Notes: generated by a model not told the origin, from the letters alone. Positions 17,452-26,406 are shown, numbered from the stretch's first letter. The stretch: DNA of 64,000 nucleotides from Streptomyces sp. NBC_01016 (GCF_026341035.1 NZ_JAPEOQ010000001.1:372001-436000), one strand, 5' to 3'. Translations and numbers: made by a program.

Positions 17452-18288
17452 TCAGCCGACCACGGCCACCGGCGCGTCCCACGCGTCGCGGTCGACGGTG
17501 ATCGCGTAACCGCCGCGCGACTCCTTGCTGTTGACCATGTACTGGTGGCCCCGGTGGCGGCCGGTCCACAGGGTGGAGGCGAACGGCCAGTCCGTGGTGG
17601 TCGTGTTCACCTTGTCCCACTTTGCGTACCAGAGGTTGCCCGGCAGGTTCGTGCGGTCGGTCGTCGTGGCGACGGCCTTGGCGCTGGAGCTGGAGAACCC
17701 GTACATGCCGGTCCGGTAGTACTTCCCGTGGACCGCCTTCTGCCAGTTACGGATGTACGTGAGAACGGCCGTGTTGCAGGAGGAGTTCGTGGTGTCGTAC
17801 GCCTCCATGTCGAGGTAGAGCGCACTGCCCGCCTTCATGCCGAGCGCGGACGCCTTGGCGACGGCGTCGGCGCCGTCGGTGGCACCGAGGGAGGCGGCGG
17901 TCGTGGAGGTCATCCTCTCCGGGTTGGTGCCGCTCGCGCAGGACGGTTGCGCGCCCACATAGAGCGGAATCAGCTTCCAGCCCTGGGAGTTGACGGTCTT
18001 GACCCAGGAAGCGGTGAGGTTGGCCTGGGTGCAGCCGCGGTTCTTGCCGCCCACGTAGACGGCCGCCGCGCCGTAGAAGCCGGTGTGCCAGGCCTTCATG
18101 GCTGAGGTGGAGGGCGCCGTGCAGGCGTCGAAGGCGCGGCCGGTGTAGTACTTCGCCGCGGGCCAGGAGGTCGTGGAGGCGAGGGACTGCTGGACCGTGA
18201 TCCCGCCCGCGAGGACGGCGGCGCCGACCGCGCCGATGGCGAGGCGGCGGCGGGTGCGGGAGCGCCGGTGCCGGACCGATGTGGGCAT
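17452..18288 (-). CDS. Secreted DUF1906 (glycoside-hydrolase-like) protein
   Basis: 278-residue exported protein of the Rv2525c-like family, a TIM-barrel related to glycoside hydrolase family 25 enzymes. The N-terminus has a highly basic run (RHRRSRTRRR) and a hydrophobic segment to about residue 38, a signal peptide of Sec or Tat type. The domain runs from AKYYTGRAFDAC through WKLIPLYVGAQPSC and the strand SALYLDMEAYD, whose acidic residues occupy the catalytic position of GH25. Four Cys could form disulphides. ATG at 18286-18288 has GAAGGAAG upstream. Substrate and activity unknown; a wall polymer is plausible. Confidence 0.85.
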   Translation of the reverse strand: MPTSVRHRRSRTRRRLAIGAVGAAVLAGGITVQQSLASTTSWPAAKYYTGRAFDACTAPSTSAMKAWHTGFYGAAAVYVGGKNRGCTQANLTASWVKTVNSQGWKLIPLYVGAQPSCASGTNPERMTSTTAASLGATDGADAVAKASALGMKAGSALYLDMEAYDTTNSSCNTAVLTYIRNWQKAVHGKYYRTGMYGFSSSSAKAVATTTDRTNLPGNLWYAKWDKVNTTTTDWPFASTLWTGRHRGHQYMVNSKESRGGYAITVDRDAWDAPVAVVG

Positions 18289-18328
18289 GCGTCTTCCTTC
18301 GTCGTACGCGGGCGGGTGGGGGACGGCG

Positions 18329-19048
18329 TCAGTTGAGGGCGGCGACGGCGGTGGTGTCCTTCGCGGCCAGCTTCTTCGCCGTGGCCGCGCCGTTGTCGTG
18401 GCCGTCCGTCGACATGACAGTCACGACAGCGCTTCCAGTGCGTACGGCGATCAGGGTCGTACCGTTCTCCCACGCCGGGTCGGTGAGGGTGATGGTGTAC
18501 GCCTCGTCGCCGAGCCCGGACGTCGCTGTGCCCGCCACCTTTACGTCGCTCTTGGTGTCGGCGTCCTTGTAGGTGGGGCAGGAGGCGACGGCCTTCTGGA
18601 GGTGCCGCATGACGGTGGCCGCGGTCTTGCCGCGGAAGACGTCTGCCTGCTGTGCGATGTCGGCGGTGGTCTTCTCGTTCGCGTAGTCGTTCTGTGCGAA
18701 GGAGACGCCCTCGTCGCCGGTGAGGGCGAGCCAGCTGGTGCCGCCGAGCTTGGTGCAGTCCGGCTTGCTCAGGGCGGCCGGGTCGCTGCTCGGCTCCTGG
18801 TAGGTGTCGCCGGTGTCGCGGGCGGCGTCCTGGTCGATCCGGTAGCCGGCGCCGAAGAACGACGCGGGCGCGAGCGCCGACTTCAGTCGGGCCCCCTTCG
18901 CGAGCCCGGCGTCGGGGTCCCGGGAGGTCTTGGAGGCGGTCTTGCCGGCGTCGTCGGAGTCGTGGGAGCCGCCGGACGAGCAGGCGGTCAGGGTGAGCGG
19001 GAGGGCGGCCAGGGCGAGCACGGCGGCAGCGCGGACAGCGGTACGCAT
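18329..19048 (-). CDS. Putative lipoprotein of unknown function
   Basis: 239-residue lipoprotein precursor. The signal peptide is MRTAVRAAAVLALAALPLTL and the lipobox LTAC has Cys at residue 23, followed by a Ser/Gly/Asp-rich tether. The mature part holds a single soluble domain with two Cys (PDCTKLGG and VASCPTYKD) and no motif that I recognise, though it resembles the sensor-like domains found with actinobacterial kinase loci. The downstream Ser/Thr kinase gene may be functionally linked but is separated by 220 bases and lies upstream in transcription. ATG at 19046-19048 with AAGGAACC before it is a clear start. Confidence 0.75.
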   Translation of the reverse strand: MRTAVRAAAVLALAALPLTLTACSSGGSHDSDDAGKTASKTSRDPDAGLAKGARLKSALAPASFFGAGYRIDQDAARDTGDTYQEPSSDPAALSKPDCTKLGGTSWLALTGDEGVSFAQNDYANEKTTADIAQQADVFRGKTAATVMRHLQKAVASCPTYKDADTKSDVKVAGTATSGLGDEAYTITLTDPAWENGTTLIAVRTGSAVVTVMSTDGHDNGAATAKKLAAKDTTAVAALN

Positions 19049-19268
19049 GAGGTTCCTTGGTGACTACGAAATGGGGACATGCGTGGGGGGAACGCCGTGT
19101 GGGCGCCGCCGAGGGCGGGATGCGCGGGGTCCGGTGGGGCGGGACCCGGGCGCGCCGGGGGATGCACACAGGGAGCTGACTGATTGTGCACGATCAATTC
19201 GCCGTCACCGCCCCTGGAACGGCGCTTTGGGGGGATCTTGGCCGGGGCTTGACCGTAAAGGCCGCTGC

Positions 19269-20804
19269 TCAGCCGCGCACTTGTCCCAGCCATTGCAGCG
19301 TGCGCCGCACCTCCGCGGGGAACGGGTGGCCGGGGCCGTGCAGCCGTTCGGCGTCGTGCAGCAGCCGGGTCAGCGTCTCGTGGGCCGCACGCCGGTCGCC
19401 CACGGAGAGCAGCAACTGGCCGATGCGGCGCCGCACTTCGAGGGCGAGCCTGAGGTCCGTGGTCGCGTACTGGTTCTCGTAGTACGGGAGCAGGGAGCGG
19501 TACTCGGCGAGCGCCGCGGCGGGTTCACCGAGGGCTTCCAGGCACTGGGCCGCCTCGTAGCGGAACTGGAGGGACTGCGGGTCGGCGTGGCCCGCCTCCG
19601 CGGCGCGTTCGTCGGCGAGTCGGCGCAGTTCGGGCAGGGCGCGCCGGTACTGGCCGTCGTCCATGAGGGTGGCCGCGTACTGCTTCCGCAGGGTGCGGAC
19701 GACGGGTGAGTGCTCGCCGTGCTGGACGGCCGCGGCGGGCAGGATCGCGCCGAGGATGTCGACGGCCTGCGTGATGCGGCCCTCGCCGAGCAGCACCTTC
19801 ACTTCGTCGACGGCGCGTGCCACGTCGGGGCGGTCGCCCTGGAGGTCGGTTCCCGGGGGCTGCGGGGCCGGGGTGACGGCGCGGTCGGGCCAGGGGGCGT
19901 GCGGGCGCAGGAAGGGGCGGGTGGGGTCGAGCGGGCGGCCGGTGGGCACGCCGCGCGCGGGCAGCAGCGGGAGCAGTTCCTCGTACGTCTGCTGGGCGGA
20001 GGCCGGGCGGTCCTGGGGGTCCTTGGCGAGCAGGCGCAGCACCAGGTGTTCGAGTGGCTGCGGTACTTCGGGGCGCAGTTGGCGGACCGGGACGGGGGCC
20101 TCGTAGAGGTGGCGGTGGAGGATGCCGAGGGCGGTGGTGCCCGCGAACGGGACGTCGCCGCTGAGGAGTTCGTACAGCAGCACGCCGAGCGCGTACAGGT
20201 CGGTGTGCGGGCCGACGGCGCCGCCCATCGCCTGTTCGGGCGCCATGTAGGCGGGCGTGCCGATGGGCGATCCGGTGTGGGTGAGGCGGGTGGTGTCGGT
20301 GTCGAGGACGGAGGCGACGCCGAGGTCGAGGACGGTGAGTGTGCCGTCCTGCTTGACCATGACGTTCCGTGGCTTGAGGTCGCGGTGCACGATCGGCACC
20401 GCGTGCACGGCGGAGAGCACGGCGCACAGTTGCGCGGCGACCGCGACCGCCCAGGGCCAGGGGAAGGGGCTGTGCTCGGCGAGGTGGTCGGCGAGGTCGG
20501 CGCCGTCGATGTACTGCATGACGAGGTACAGCTCGTCCCCGTCGCTGCCCGCGTCGTGCACGGTGACGAGGCCGGGGTGGTCGACCTGTGCGGTGACCCG
20601 GCATTCGCGCAGGAAGCGGCGGCGCAGCTCGTCGGCCTCGGCGCCCGCGACCCGGTCGGGGCGTACGAGCTTCACGGCGACGCGGCGGTCGAGGCGCTGG
20701 TCGTACGCCGTCCAGACCTGGCCCATGCCGCCCTGGCCGATGAGCGTGGACAGTTCGTAGCGGCCGGCGACGACGCGGCCGCCGGCCTGGGGGTGCCCGG
20801 TCAC
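19269..20804 (-). CDS. Cytosolic Hanks-type Ser/Thr protein kinase with TPR-like C-terminus
   Basis: 511-residue protein kinase. Glycine loop LIGQGGMGQVWTAYD (residues 21-35), ATP lysine K45 in VAVKLVRP, catalytic loop IVHRDLKPRNVMVK near 138, metal motif VLDLGVA (DLG rather than DFG) near 161, activation segment TGSPIGTPAYMAPEQ. Unlike PknA/B types there is no transmembrane helix or PASTA domain. The C-terminal half (about 335-511) is helical with repeated arrangements such as RRALPELRRLADERAAEAGH and EPAAALAEYRSLLPYYENQY, suggesting tetratricopeptide repeats for partner binding. It starts with GTG overlapping the stop of the upstream membrane-protein gene by four bases, so the two are translationally coupled and probably act together. 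Confidence 0.9.
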   Translation of the reverse strand: MTGHPQAGGRVVAGRYELSTLIGQGGMGQVWTAYDQRLDRRVAVKLVRPDRVAGAEADELRRRFLRECRVTAQVDHPGLVTVHDAGSDGDELYLVMQYIDGADLADHLAEHSPFPWPWAVAVAAQLCAVLSAVHAVPIVHRDLKPRNVMVKQDGTLTVLDLGVASVLDTDTTRLTHTGSPIGTPAYMAPEQAMGGAVGPHTDLYALGVLLYELLSGDVPFAGTTALGILHRHLYEAPVPVRQLRPEVPQPLEHLVLRLLAKDPQDRPASAQQTYEELLPLLPARGVPTGRPLDPTRPFLRPHAPWPDRAVTPAPQPPGTDLQGDRPDVARAVDEVKVLLGEGRITQAVDILGAILPAAAVQHGEHSPVVRTLRKQYAATLMDDGQYRRALPELRRLADERAAEAGHADPQSLQFRYEAAQCLEALGEPAAALAEYRSLLPYYENQYATTDLRLALEVRRRIGQLLLSVGDRRAAHETLTRLLHDAERLHGPGHPFPAEVRRTLQWLGQVRG

Positions 20805-21400
20805 CGGCCGCCGTCCTGCTTGCGCAGGTAGTCGCTCAGCTCGTCCAGCTCGGCGCGGACCTGGTCGATGCGGTGCGGCGGCGGGGCCTGGTTCTGCGGC
20901 GGCGCGGGCGGCGGGGCGGGTGTGGGCGTCGGCGCGGGTGCAGGCGTGGGCGTGGGTGTGGGCGTGCCCATCGTCGTGTGCGTCTGCGGCGGTGCGGTGG
21001 GCCAGGGCTGCTGCGGGCGCGGGTGTCCGTAGGCGGACGGCGGGGGCGTCTGGGCGTACGGGCTCGGCGGGAGCGCGGCGCGCGGCCTGCGTATGTCGTA
21101 GACGAGGAAGTACACGGCGCTGCCGATCGCGAGGAGCAGCAGCAGGGCGAGGGCGACGTCGGTGCGCGGGTCCGCCTCCGGCAGCGAGCCGATGATGCCG
21201 AACAGCGTGATGCTGACCGGCAACGAGGCGATGGCCAGGGCCCAGTCGAGCGGCCTGCGTCGCAGCGCCGCGATGCGGAACAGCGGGGCGCAGGAGAGCA
21301 GGCCGCAAGTCAGCACGGACAGCGCAGGGAACAGCACCCTCAGGGTGATGACCGCGCCGTCGCTCTCGCGGCGGGGCGGCGCCGCGCCGGGCCCGTACAT
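20801..21400 (-). CDS. Small membrane protein coupled to the kinase gene
   Basis: 199-residue protein with three hydrophobic segments (about residues 17-40, 51-70 and 82-102), then a cytoplasmic or external tail extremely rich in Pro, Thr, Ala and Gln (about 110-170). A short helical C-terminus reads QVRAELDELSDYLRKQ. AGGAG precedes the ATG at 21398-21400. Its TGA overlaps the kinase GTG start. No known domain was recognised. The Pro/Thr-rich tail could be a phosphorylation substrate or anchor of the otherwise soluble kinase, which is inference from the coupling alone. Confidence 0.75.
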   Translation of the reverse strand: MYGPGAAPPRRESDGAVITLRVLFPALSVLTCGLLSCAPLFRIAALRRRPLDWALAIASLPVSITLFGIIGSLPEADPRTDVALALLLLLAIGSAVYFLVYDIRRPRAALPPSPYAQTPPPSAYGHPRPQQPWPTAPPQTHTTMGTPTPTPTPAPAPTPTPAPPPAPPQNQAPPPHRIDQVRAELDELSDYLRKQDGGR

Positions 21401-21580
21401 GGCAGCTCCTGGTCACTTGTGCGGGGTGGAACACGCGGCAATGCGATGCCGGTTCCTTCGAGCGTATAGGCGGACTCGGACAACGGGACCGGGGTTGTAC
21501 GGAACGGATGTCGCTCCGCTCACACCGGGCTCTTGTGGAACGGGTGCCTCCGGTCGTGGCGGGCCCGCCGGTCCTACGCC

Positions 21581-21632
21581 GCGGGGCTCTGCCCCGGACC
21601 CCGCGCCTCAATCGCCGGCGGGGCTGGATTTG
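21581..21632. repeat. Dispersed GC-rich palindromic repeat, copy 2
   Basis: Core GCGGGGCTCTGCCCCGGACC continuing CCGCGCCTCAATCGCCGGCG then GGGCTGGAT, located just after the methylase stop and upstream of the membrane-protein gene. Same family as the copies at 9034, 34653, 42913 and 61987. Confidence 0.85.
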
Positions 21633-21649
21633 CCCAACCGGCGCCGGGC

Positions 21650-23731
21650 CTAACTGTTCGGTGGCAGGGTGCCCGCCGTCAGGCCGTCGTGGAGGCCCTG
21701 GACCAGTTGTTCGCCGAGGCGGGACGCGTGGCGGAGGGTGTTTTCGAATGTGGCCAGGGATTTGAAGCGCTCGCCGTACTCGGACTGTTCGGCGCGGGGC
21801 AGGCGGGGCAGCTGGAGGCGCCGGACGTCGAGGCGCGTGGCGGTGGAGGCGTGGCTGGAGGCCTGGCGGTTGTTGGCCGTGGAGCGCAGGAAGCCCGCGA
21901 GGAACCACGGGTCGAGCGCGGCCGGTTCGGGCCGCAGCAGGGCCAGACCCCTGCCGAGCGCGGCGCCCGCGTCCGCCTCGTCGACGACGCGCACGGCGGC
22001 GGTGCCACCGACCACCGGCACGACGACGTCCCCGACTTCCAGGATCACGGGGTCGTCGTCCGCGGAGTGGGCTCCGGAGGGTGCCGTGCTCGTCAGGACG
22101 TCGTGGTCGGTGAGTACGGGTACGCGCGCGTGGCCTCCCGGGCCGCCACCCGTCGCCGCGGTGCGCAGCGACAGGGCGCCCGCGCGCGCGAGTTCGCCGA
22201 CCGTCGTCAGTGGCCAGCGGGCCGGGGCCGTGGCGTCGGGGACGGCCCGCGGGGCGAGTTTCGTGGTGAGCCGCAGCGTGTCGGCGAGCTCCTCGCGTAC
22301 GGCGGTCAGCTCTGCCGCGCCGCCGCCCGTGGCCGGCGGGGGCAGGCGGCGGGCGGGCGCGAGGTCGACCTCGTCGTCGAGCAGGTCGATGACGGGCACG
22401 GAGCGGGCGAGGCCCGGCCGCTCCTCCAGGGAGCCGTCCCGGTCGTGGGCGCGCCAGGCGTCGAGCACGGTGCGGCGCACCTCGTCCCACACCTGCTGCT
22501 CCCGTACGTCACCGGACTCGGCGAGCGAGGACGTGTCGACGAGCAGCAGCTCCGGGGCGGCGGGCGCGCCCGCGCCGGGGCGGCGCAGCACCCACAGGTG
22601 CAGCGGGATGTTGTTGGGCGGGACGGCCCCCGCGGGCAGCGCGATCACCGCGCGCAGGGCGCCGCGGCGCAGCAGGTCGGCGCGGATCCGGCGGCCCGAG
22701 CGGCGCGAGGCGACGGTGGGCGGCATCAGGAGCACGGCGCTGCCGCCGTCCTTCAGGCGCGCCAACGCGTGCTGCACCCAGGCCAGTTCGGACTCGGTGC
22801 GGGCGGGGAGGCCGTACTCCCAGCGCGGGTCGTAGGCCAGCTCGTCGTGGCCCCAGCCGCGCTCGTTGAACGGCGGGTGGGCGAGCACCGCGTCGGCCCG
22901 TACGTCGCTCAGGGCGTCGGCGCGCAGGGTGTCGGCGGCGGCGGTGCGCACGGCAGGGGCGTCCGTCCCGCCGTTGCCGTCGAGGGCGAGGCGGAGCGCG
23001 GTGAGCGCGGCGAGTTCGACGGAGGCGTCCTGGCCGTACAGGGTGCGGCCGGGCCGCGAGTCGTGGGCGCGCACGGCGTCGAGGAGGGCGCCGGTGCCGC
23101 AGGCCGGGTCGAGGGTGGTGGTGGCGGGGCCGACGAGCGCGGCCATCAGTTCGGCGGGCCCCTGCGGGGTGAGCGTGTACTGGCGCGGGTTGGCATCGAG
23201 ATGCCGGCCGAGCAGGAACGCGAAGGTGCCGCGGGCGCCCAGCTCCGCGGCGAGTTCGGCGGCGCCGCGCAGCAGCGGCACCGAAGGCAGCAGGTCGGCG
23301 GGCGACGGCGTGCCGACCGCCCGCTCCGTGGCGTGGCCGAAGCGTGGGGTGAGGACGCCTTCGAGAGCGGCCGACAGGCGCTGGGCCAGGTCGCGGTCCT
23401 TGTCGGTCGCGGCGAGCGTGAGCCATTCCGTGGGCCGGTCGTGCACGAGCAGCAGGGCGCAGCCCGTGTGCAGGAGGGCGGCGACCGGGCCCGCCGGGTG
23501 CCCCGCGAGCTGCTGCCACACGCGCTCGCGCAGCGGGACCTCGGCGAGCTTGCCCTGGTCGCGCAGCCACTCCTCGACCTCGGTGAGCGCGAAGGAGGGG
23601 CTGGTCTCGGTGCCGCCGACCGGCCTGGGGAAGTCCGCATGCCTGCGGCGCCAGTTGCTGACGGCGGCGCGCCCCACCCCGGCGAGCCGGGCGATTCCCG
23701 CGGCCGTCACCTCTGTCGCGTTGTCCTGCAC
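21650..23731 (-). CDS. Orphan N6-adenine-type DNA methylase fused to HTH and specificity-like domains
   Basis: 693-residue single-chain protein. An N-terminal helix-turn-helix (AGIARLAGVGRAAVSNWRRR, residues 11-30) is followed by a helical region. The N6_Mtase core carries SAM motif I DPACGTG (208-214) and motif IV HPPFNERGW (285-293). The C-terminal region contains RWPLTTVGELARAGALSLR and DPWFLAGFLRSTANNRQA, which resemble type I specificity (HsdS) target-recognition segments. Thus modification and specificity functions appear fused, without a restriction subunit nearby. Motif IV normally reads Asn/Asp-Pro-Pro-Phe/Tyr; His replaces the first residue here, so catalytic competence is uncertain. 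GTG at 23729-23731 is chosen for its GGAGGGGAG ribosome binding site; the frame is open to 23797. Confidence 0.85.
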   Translation of the reverse strand: MQDNATEVTAAGIARLAGVGRAAVSNWRRRHADFPRPVGGTETSPSFALTEVEEWLRDQGKLAEVPLRERVWQQLAGHPAGPVAALLHTGCALLLVHDRPTEWLTLAATDKDRDLAQRLSAALEGVLTPRFGHATERAVGTPSPADLLPSVPLLRGAAELAAELGARGTFAFLLGRHLDANPRQYTLTPQGPAELMAALVGPATTTLDPACGTGALLDAVRAHDSRPGRTLYGQDASVELAALTALRLALDGNGGTDAPAVRTAAADTLRADALSDVRADAVLAHPPFNERGWGHDELAYDPRWEYGLPARTESELAWVQHALARLKDGGSAVLLMPPTVASRRSGRRIRADLLRRGALRAVIALPAGAVPPNNIPLHLWVLRRPGAGAPAAPELLLVDTSSLAESGDVREQQVWDEVRRTVLDAWRAHDRDGSLEERPGLARSVPVIDLLDDEVDLAPARRLPPPATGGGAAELTAVREELADTLRLTTKLAPRAVPDATAPARWPLTTVGELARAGALSLRTAATGGGPGGHARVPVLTDHDVLTSTAPSGAHSADDDPVILEVGDVVVPVVGGTAAVRVVDEADAGAALGRGLALLRPEPAALDPWFLAGFLRSTANNRQASSHASTATRLDVRRLQLPRLPRAEQSEYGERFKSLATFENTLRHASRLGEQLVQGLHDGLTAGTLPPNS

Positions 23732-23956
23732 CGAGCCGACTCCCCTCCGGACGCCTGTCCCGCAGATACGTCCTGACGTGCCTGTGCGACCGACCATACA
23801 GACTCCCGCGTAAGACCCGCATTCACAGCCGTGAGCGCATCAAGTTCCGTGTACGCGGTTGACTCGGTTCACAGACAGTGCTGTTATTGCCTCAGCCAAC
23901 CGCCGGATACACGGAAAGCCGGGGGGAGGTTGGCTTCTCTCATCGGAGGAACAGCT
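23732..23956. promoter_or_regulatory. Divergent promoter region, methylase and DUF4190-like genes
   Basis: The 225 bases between two divergent starts should hold both promoters. The plus-strand gene has a strong CGGAGGA at 23945-23951. AT-richer sequence around 23860-23895 (TGACTCGGTTCACAGACAGT) is the likeliest promoter area, but no confident -10/-35 pair was found. Confidence 0.4.
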
Positions 23957-24811
23957 ATGTCCCAGACCCAGCCGCCCCAGTCACCCCATTCGCCCCAACA
24001 GCACCCCCAGTACCCGCCGTTCCAGCAGCAGCCGCCGCAGCAGGTCGCGCGCAACGGGCTGGGGACGGCCGCGTTGATCCTCGGCGTCATCGGCGCCCTG
24101 TCGGGGCTGATCCCGCTGCTGTTCTGGCTGGCCGGGATCCTCGGTGTGATCGCCCTGATCCTGGGCCTGACGGGGCGCGGCAGGGCCAAGCGCGGCGAGG
24201 CCACGAACAAGGGTGTCGCCCTGACCGGCACGATCCTCGGCCTCGCGGCCATGGGCCTCGCGGTCTTCGGTGCGTACACGACGTTCAAGGCGGTGGACGA
24301 CGCGGTCGACGAGATCAACAAGTCGGTGTCCGACACGAAGGCCAAGGACGCGAAGTCGTCCGGCGACGCGAAGGACAAGGACGGCGAGAGCGGCAAGGGC
24401 GACGAGAAGCCGGCCGCCGGCAAGACGCTCGCCGCGGGCGACTCCGTGGTCTACGACGACGACCTGACCGTCTCCGTCTCCAACGCGGTCACGTTCAACC
24501 CGAGCGAGTACGCGGCGGGCCACAAGAACGGCAACCACGCCTACAAGGTCACCGTCACCGTCACCAACGACTCCAAGGAGAAGTTCGACGCGACCCTGCT
24601 GACCGCGAACGCCCGCGCGGGCGAGGCCGGCACCAAGGCGGAGCAGATCGTCGACGACAAGGTCGCCATGGGCTTCGAGGGCACGATCCTGCCCGGCAAG
24701 AAGGCCACGGTCGTCTACGGATTCGACGCCCCGGCGGACGCGAAGAACCTGACCGTCGAGGTCACGCCGAGCTTCGACTACGACGGCACGCAATGGGACC
24801 TGAAGCTGTAG
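23957..24811 (+). CDS. Membrane protein with DUF4190 helices and DUF4352-like domain
   Basis: 284-residue protein. A Gln/Pro-rich N-terminal tail (QPPQSPHSPQQHPQYPPF) precedes a two-helix DUF4190-type membrane region, GLGTAALILGVIGALSGLIP and VALTGTILGLAAMGLAVFGA, joined by a short basic loop (TGRGRAKRGEAT). After a charged Lys/Asp-rich linker comes an immunoglobulin-like DUF4352-type domain (about residues 160-284) with VTVTVTNDSKEKFDATLL and GTILPGKKATVVYGFDAP. This domain is usually extracytoplasmic. ATG at 23957 with CGGAGGA six bases upstream fixes the start. Role unknown; similar proteins are often telokin-like surface components. Confidence 0.85.
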   Translation: MSQTQPPQSPHSPQQHPQYPPFQQQPPQQVARNGLGTAALILGVIGALSGLIPLLFWLAGILGVIALILGLTGRGRAKRGEATNKGVALTGTILGLAAMGLAVFGAYTTFKAVDDAVDEINKSVSDTKAKDAKSSGDAKDKDGESGKGDEKPAAGKTLAAGDSVVYDDDLTVSVSNAVTFNPSEYAAGHKNGNHAYKVTVTVTNDSKEKFDATLLTANARAGEAGTKAEQIVDDKVAMGFEGTILPGKKATVVYGFDAPADAKNLTVEVTPSFDYDGTQWDLKL

Positions 24812-24853
24812 CAGCCGAGCGAGGAGCTCACAGGGGGGTGGTGCGGCAGGCGC

Positions 24854-25624
24854 TCACAGCGCGTGCCGCATCCACACGTTCGGCTCGACGTACACGGCGT
24901 AGCCGCCCTCCGGTTCGCAGCGCACCGGCACCAGCGCGCCGGGCACCTCGACCGGACCGGCGGTGTCGAAGGCGAGGCCCGTCCACGTCCGCCACTGCTC
25001 CAGCGATCCGGACACGGTCATCGAGGCGGGCGCCACCTTGTCGATGACGGCGCCCGCGCGGACGTGCACGCGCAGCCACGGGTCGGCGGGCAGCCCGTCC
25101 GACTCCCTTACGCGGTACGCGTATGCGCTCATCGGGGTCGCGGGCTCCAGGTGCTTGGCGCTCGGCCGGACCGGCGCGACGACCTCGCGGAAACCCCGGG
25201 CGCGCGCGTTGTCCCGCATCGCCGCGAGCATCCGCCCGGACAGTCCCTTGCCCTGCATCCCGGGCACGATGGTGATCTCGATCGCGCTGACGGTGTCCGG
25301 GGCGAGTCCGGCCGCGCGGTCGGCGAAGGCCCACGTCAGCACCTGGTCCCAGCCCCGGTCGGGCAGTTGCCCGCGCCCCTCGGCGCGCAGCGCGAACGGC
25401 ACGCTGAAGCCCCGGGCCACGACGGCCCCTTCGGCGTCGGTGGCGACGAGCACGTACTCGGGCAGCTCGTCGCGCACCCGGTGCATCAGCAGGGCGCCGA
25501 CCGGGTCGTGCGGCACGAAGACGGGCCAGTTGTCGGGCATGGCCCACAGCGGCCCGACCAGTTCGGGCCGCTCGGCGAGGGTGGTGACGGTCAGGCCGTC
25601 GGGGGCGGCGGGATGCGTGCTCAT
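24854..25624 (-). CDS. GNAT family N-acetyltransferase
   Basis: 256-residue protein with one recognisable acetyl-CoA binding core: the strand SAIEITIVPGMQGKGLSGRML contains the GNAT motif A (V-P-x-x-Q-G-K-G-x-S/G). It is followed by helix AAMRDNARARGFREVVAPVRP and the characteristic KHLEPATPMSAYAYRVRESD segment of a Streptomyces-rich family. The start could be ATG 25624 (MSTHPAAP, four bases after the upstream stop) or ATG 25639 (overlapping the upstream gene); neither has a good ribosome binding site, and 25624 is preferred for its spacing. It is likely co-transcribed with the HNH gene and convergent with the DUF4190-like gene. Acceptor unknown. Confidence 0.82.
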   Translation of the reverse strand: MSTHPAAPDGLTVTTLAERPELVGPLWAMPDNWPVFVPHDPVGALLMHRVRDELPEYVLVATDAEGAVVARGFSVPFALRAEGRGQLPDRGWDQVLTWAFADRAAGLAPDTVSAIEITIVPGMQGKGLSGRMLAAMRDNARARGFREVVAPVRPSAKHLEPATPMSAYAYRVRESDGLPADPWLRVHVRAGAVIDKVAPASMTVSGSLEQWRTWTGLAFDTAGPVEVPGALVPVRCEPEGGYAVYVEPNVWMRHAL

Positions 25625-25628
25625 GCGG

Positions 25629-26351
25629 TCATCGTGCATGGAAGCGCGGAGGCGCCGCAGTCGGATTTCCGCCCGTCGGCAGCTTCTGGTCCGGGCAGGT
25701 GCCCAGCACCTTCTTCATGGCGTCGCGCTCGGCGGCGGTCACCCACACCCCGTACTTCTTCTTCACGGCGACCTGCCCGGCGACGTACGTGCACCGGTAC
25801 CCCTTGTTGGGCGGCAGCCAGGTGGCGGTGTCGCCATCTCCCTTGCTGCGGTTGGGAGTCGCGTCGACGGCAAGGAGGTTCAGCGGGTCGTTGGCGAACG
25901 CGATGCGCTTGCTCGGCTCCCACTGGAAGGCGCCCTTCTGCCAGGCGTCGGACAGCGCGACGAGGTGATCGATGTCGACCTTGCTGCGGCCGCGCGTGAA
26001 GGAGATGTCCTTGCCGCCGTACGGGTCCGGGGAGAGCGTGCCGGAGACGACCTTGCAGTCGCCGTCCGAGTAACGCACGCCTTCCAGGTCCCGCTTGAGG
26101 ATGTCGTCACGGGTGTCGCAGCTGTTGGAGTTGGTGTCGGCCCAGGCGCTGCCGAACCGTTCCCGCGCGTAACCGGTCTTCGGGGCACGCCCCTTGACGG
26201 TCAGCGAGCCGACGGCGGCGAGCGCGCTGCCCGCCTTGCCCTGGGGCTCCGGACCGGCCTCGCCGCCCCCGCCCGTCGCCGCCTCGCACCCGGTGACGGC
26301 GACCACGGCCACCAGCACGGCGGCCCCGGCCCGTACAGCGCCTCGCAGCAC
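25629..26351 (-). CDS. Secreted HNH nuclease-like lipoprotein (GmrSD C-terminal/DUF1524 type)
   Basis: 240-residue protein. The N-terminus MLRGAVRAGAAVLVAVVAV with lipobox VTGC (Cys about 22) marks export and lipid anchoring. The C-terminal domain has the His-Me finger order DIDHLVALSDAWQKGA, then NDPLNLLAVDATPNRSKGD and WLPPNKGYRCTYVAGQ, as in the DUF1524 nuclease family. A conserved Cys pair (NSCDTRDD and GDCKVVSG) and the C-terminal pair suggest disulphides outside the cell. GTG at 26349-26351 is chosen since GGGGAGG lies seven bases upstream; an upstream GTG (26390) has none. Such exported nucleases may scavenge nucleic acids or restrict DNA entry; that role is inference. Confidence 0.85.
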   Translation of the reverse strand: MLRGAVRAGAAVLVAVVAVTGCEAATGGGGEAGPEPQGKAGSALAAVGSLTVKGRAPKTGYARERFGSAWADTNSNSCDTRDDILKRDLEGVRYSDGDCKVVSGTLSPDPYGGKDISFTRGRSKVDIDHLVALSDAWQKGAFQWEPSKRIAFANDPLNLLAVDATPNRSKGDGDTATWLPPNKGYRCTYVAGQVAVKKKYGVWVTAAERDAMKKVLGTCPDQKLPTGGNPTAAPPRFHAR

Positions 26352-26406
26352 GGCGCTACCTCCCCTTTTGTTCGCGTTCGGTCCACTCACCGTATCCGAG
26401 GCATGA

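Noticed and set aside
21533-23776. A 747-codon plus-strand frame opposite the methylase
   Set aside because: Antisense to a gene with SAM motif I; no own motifs.
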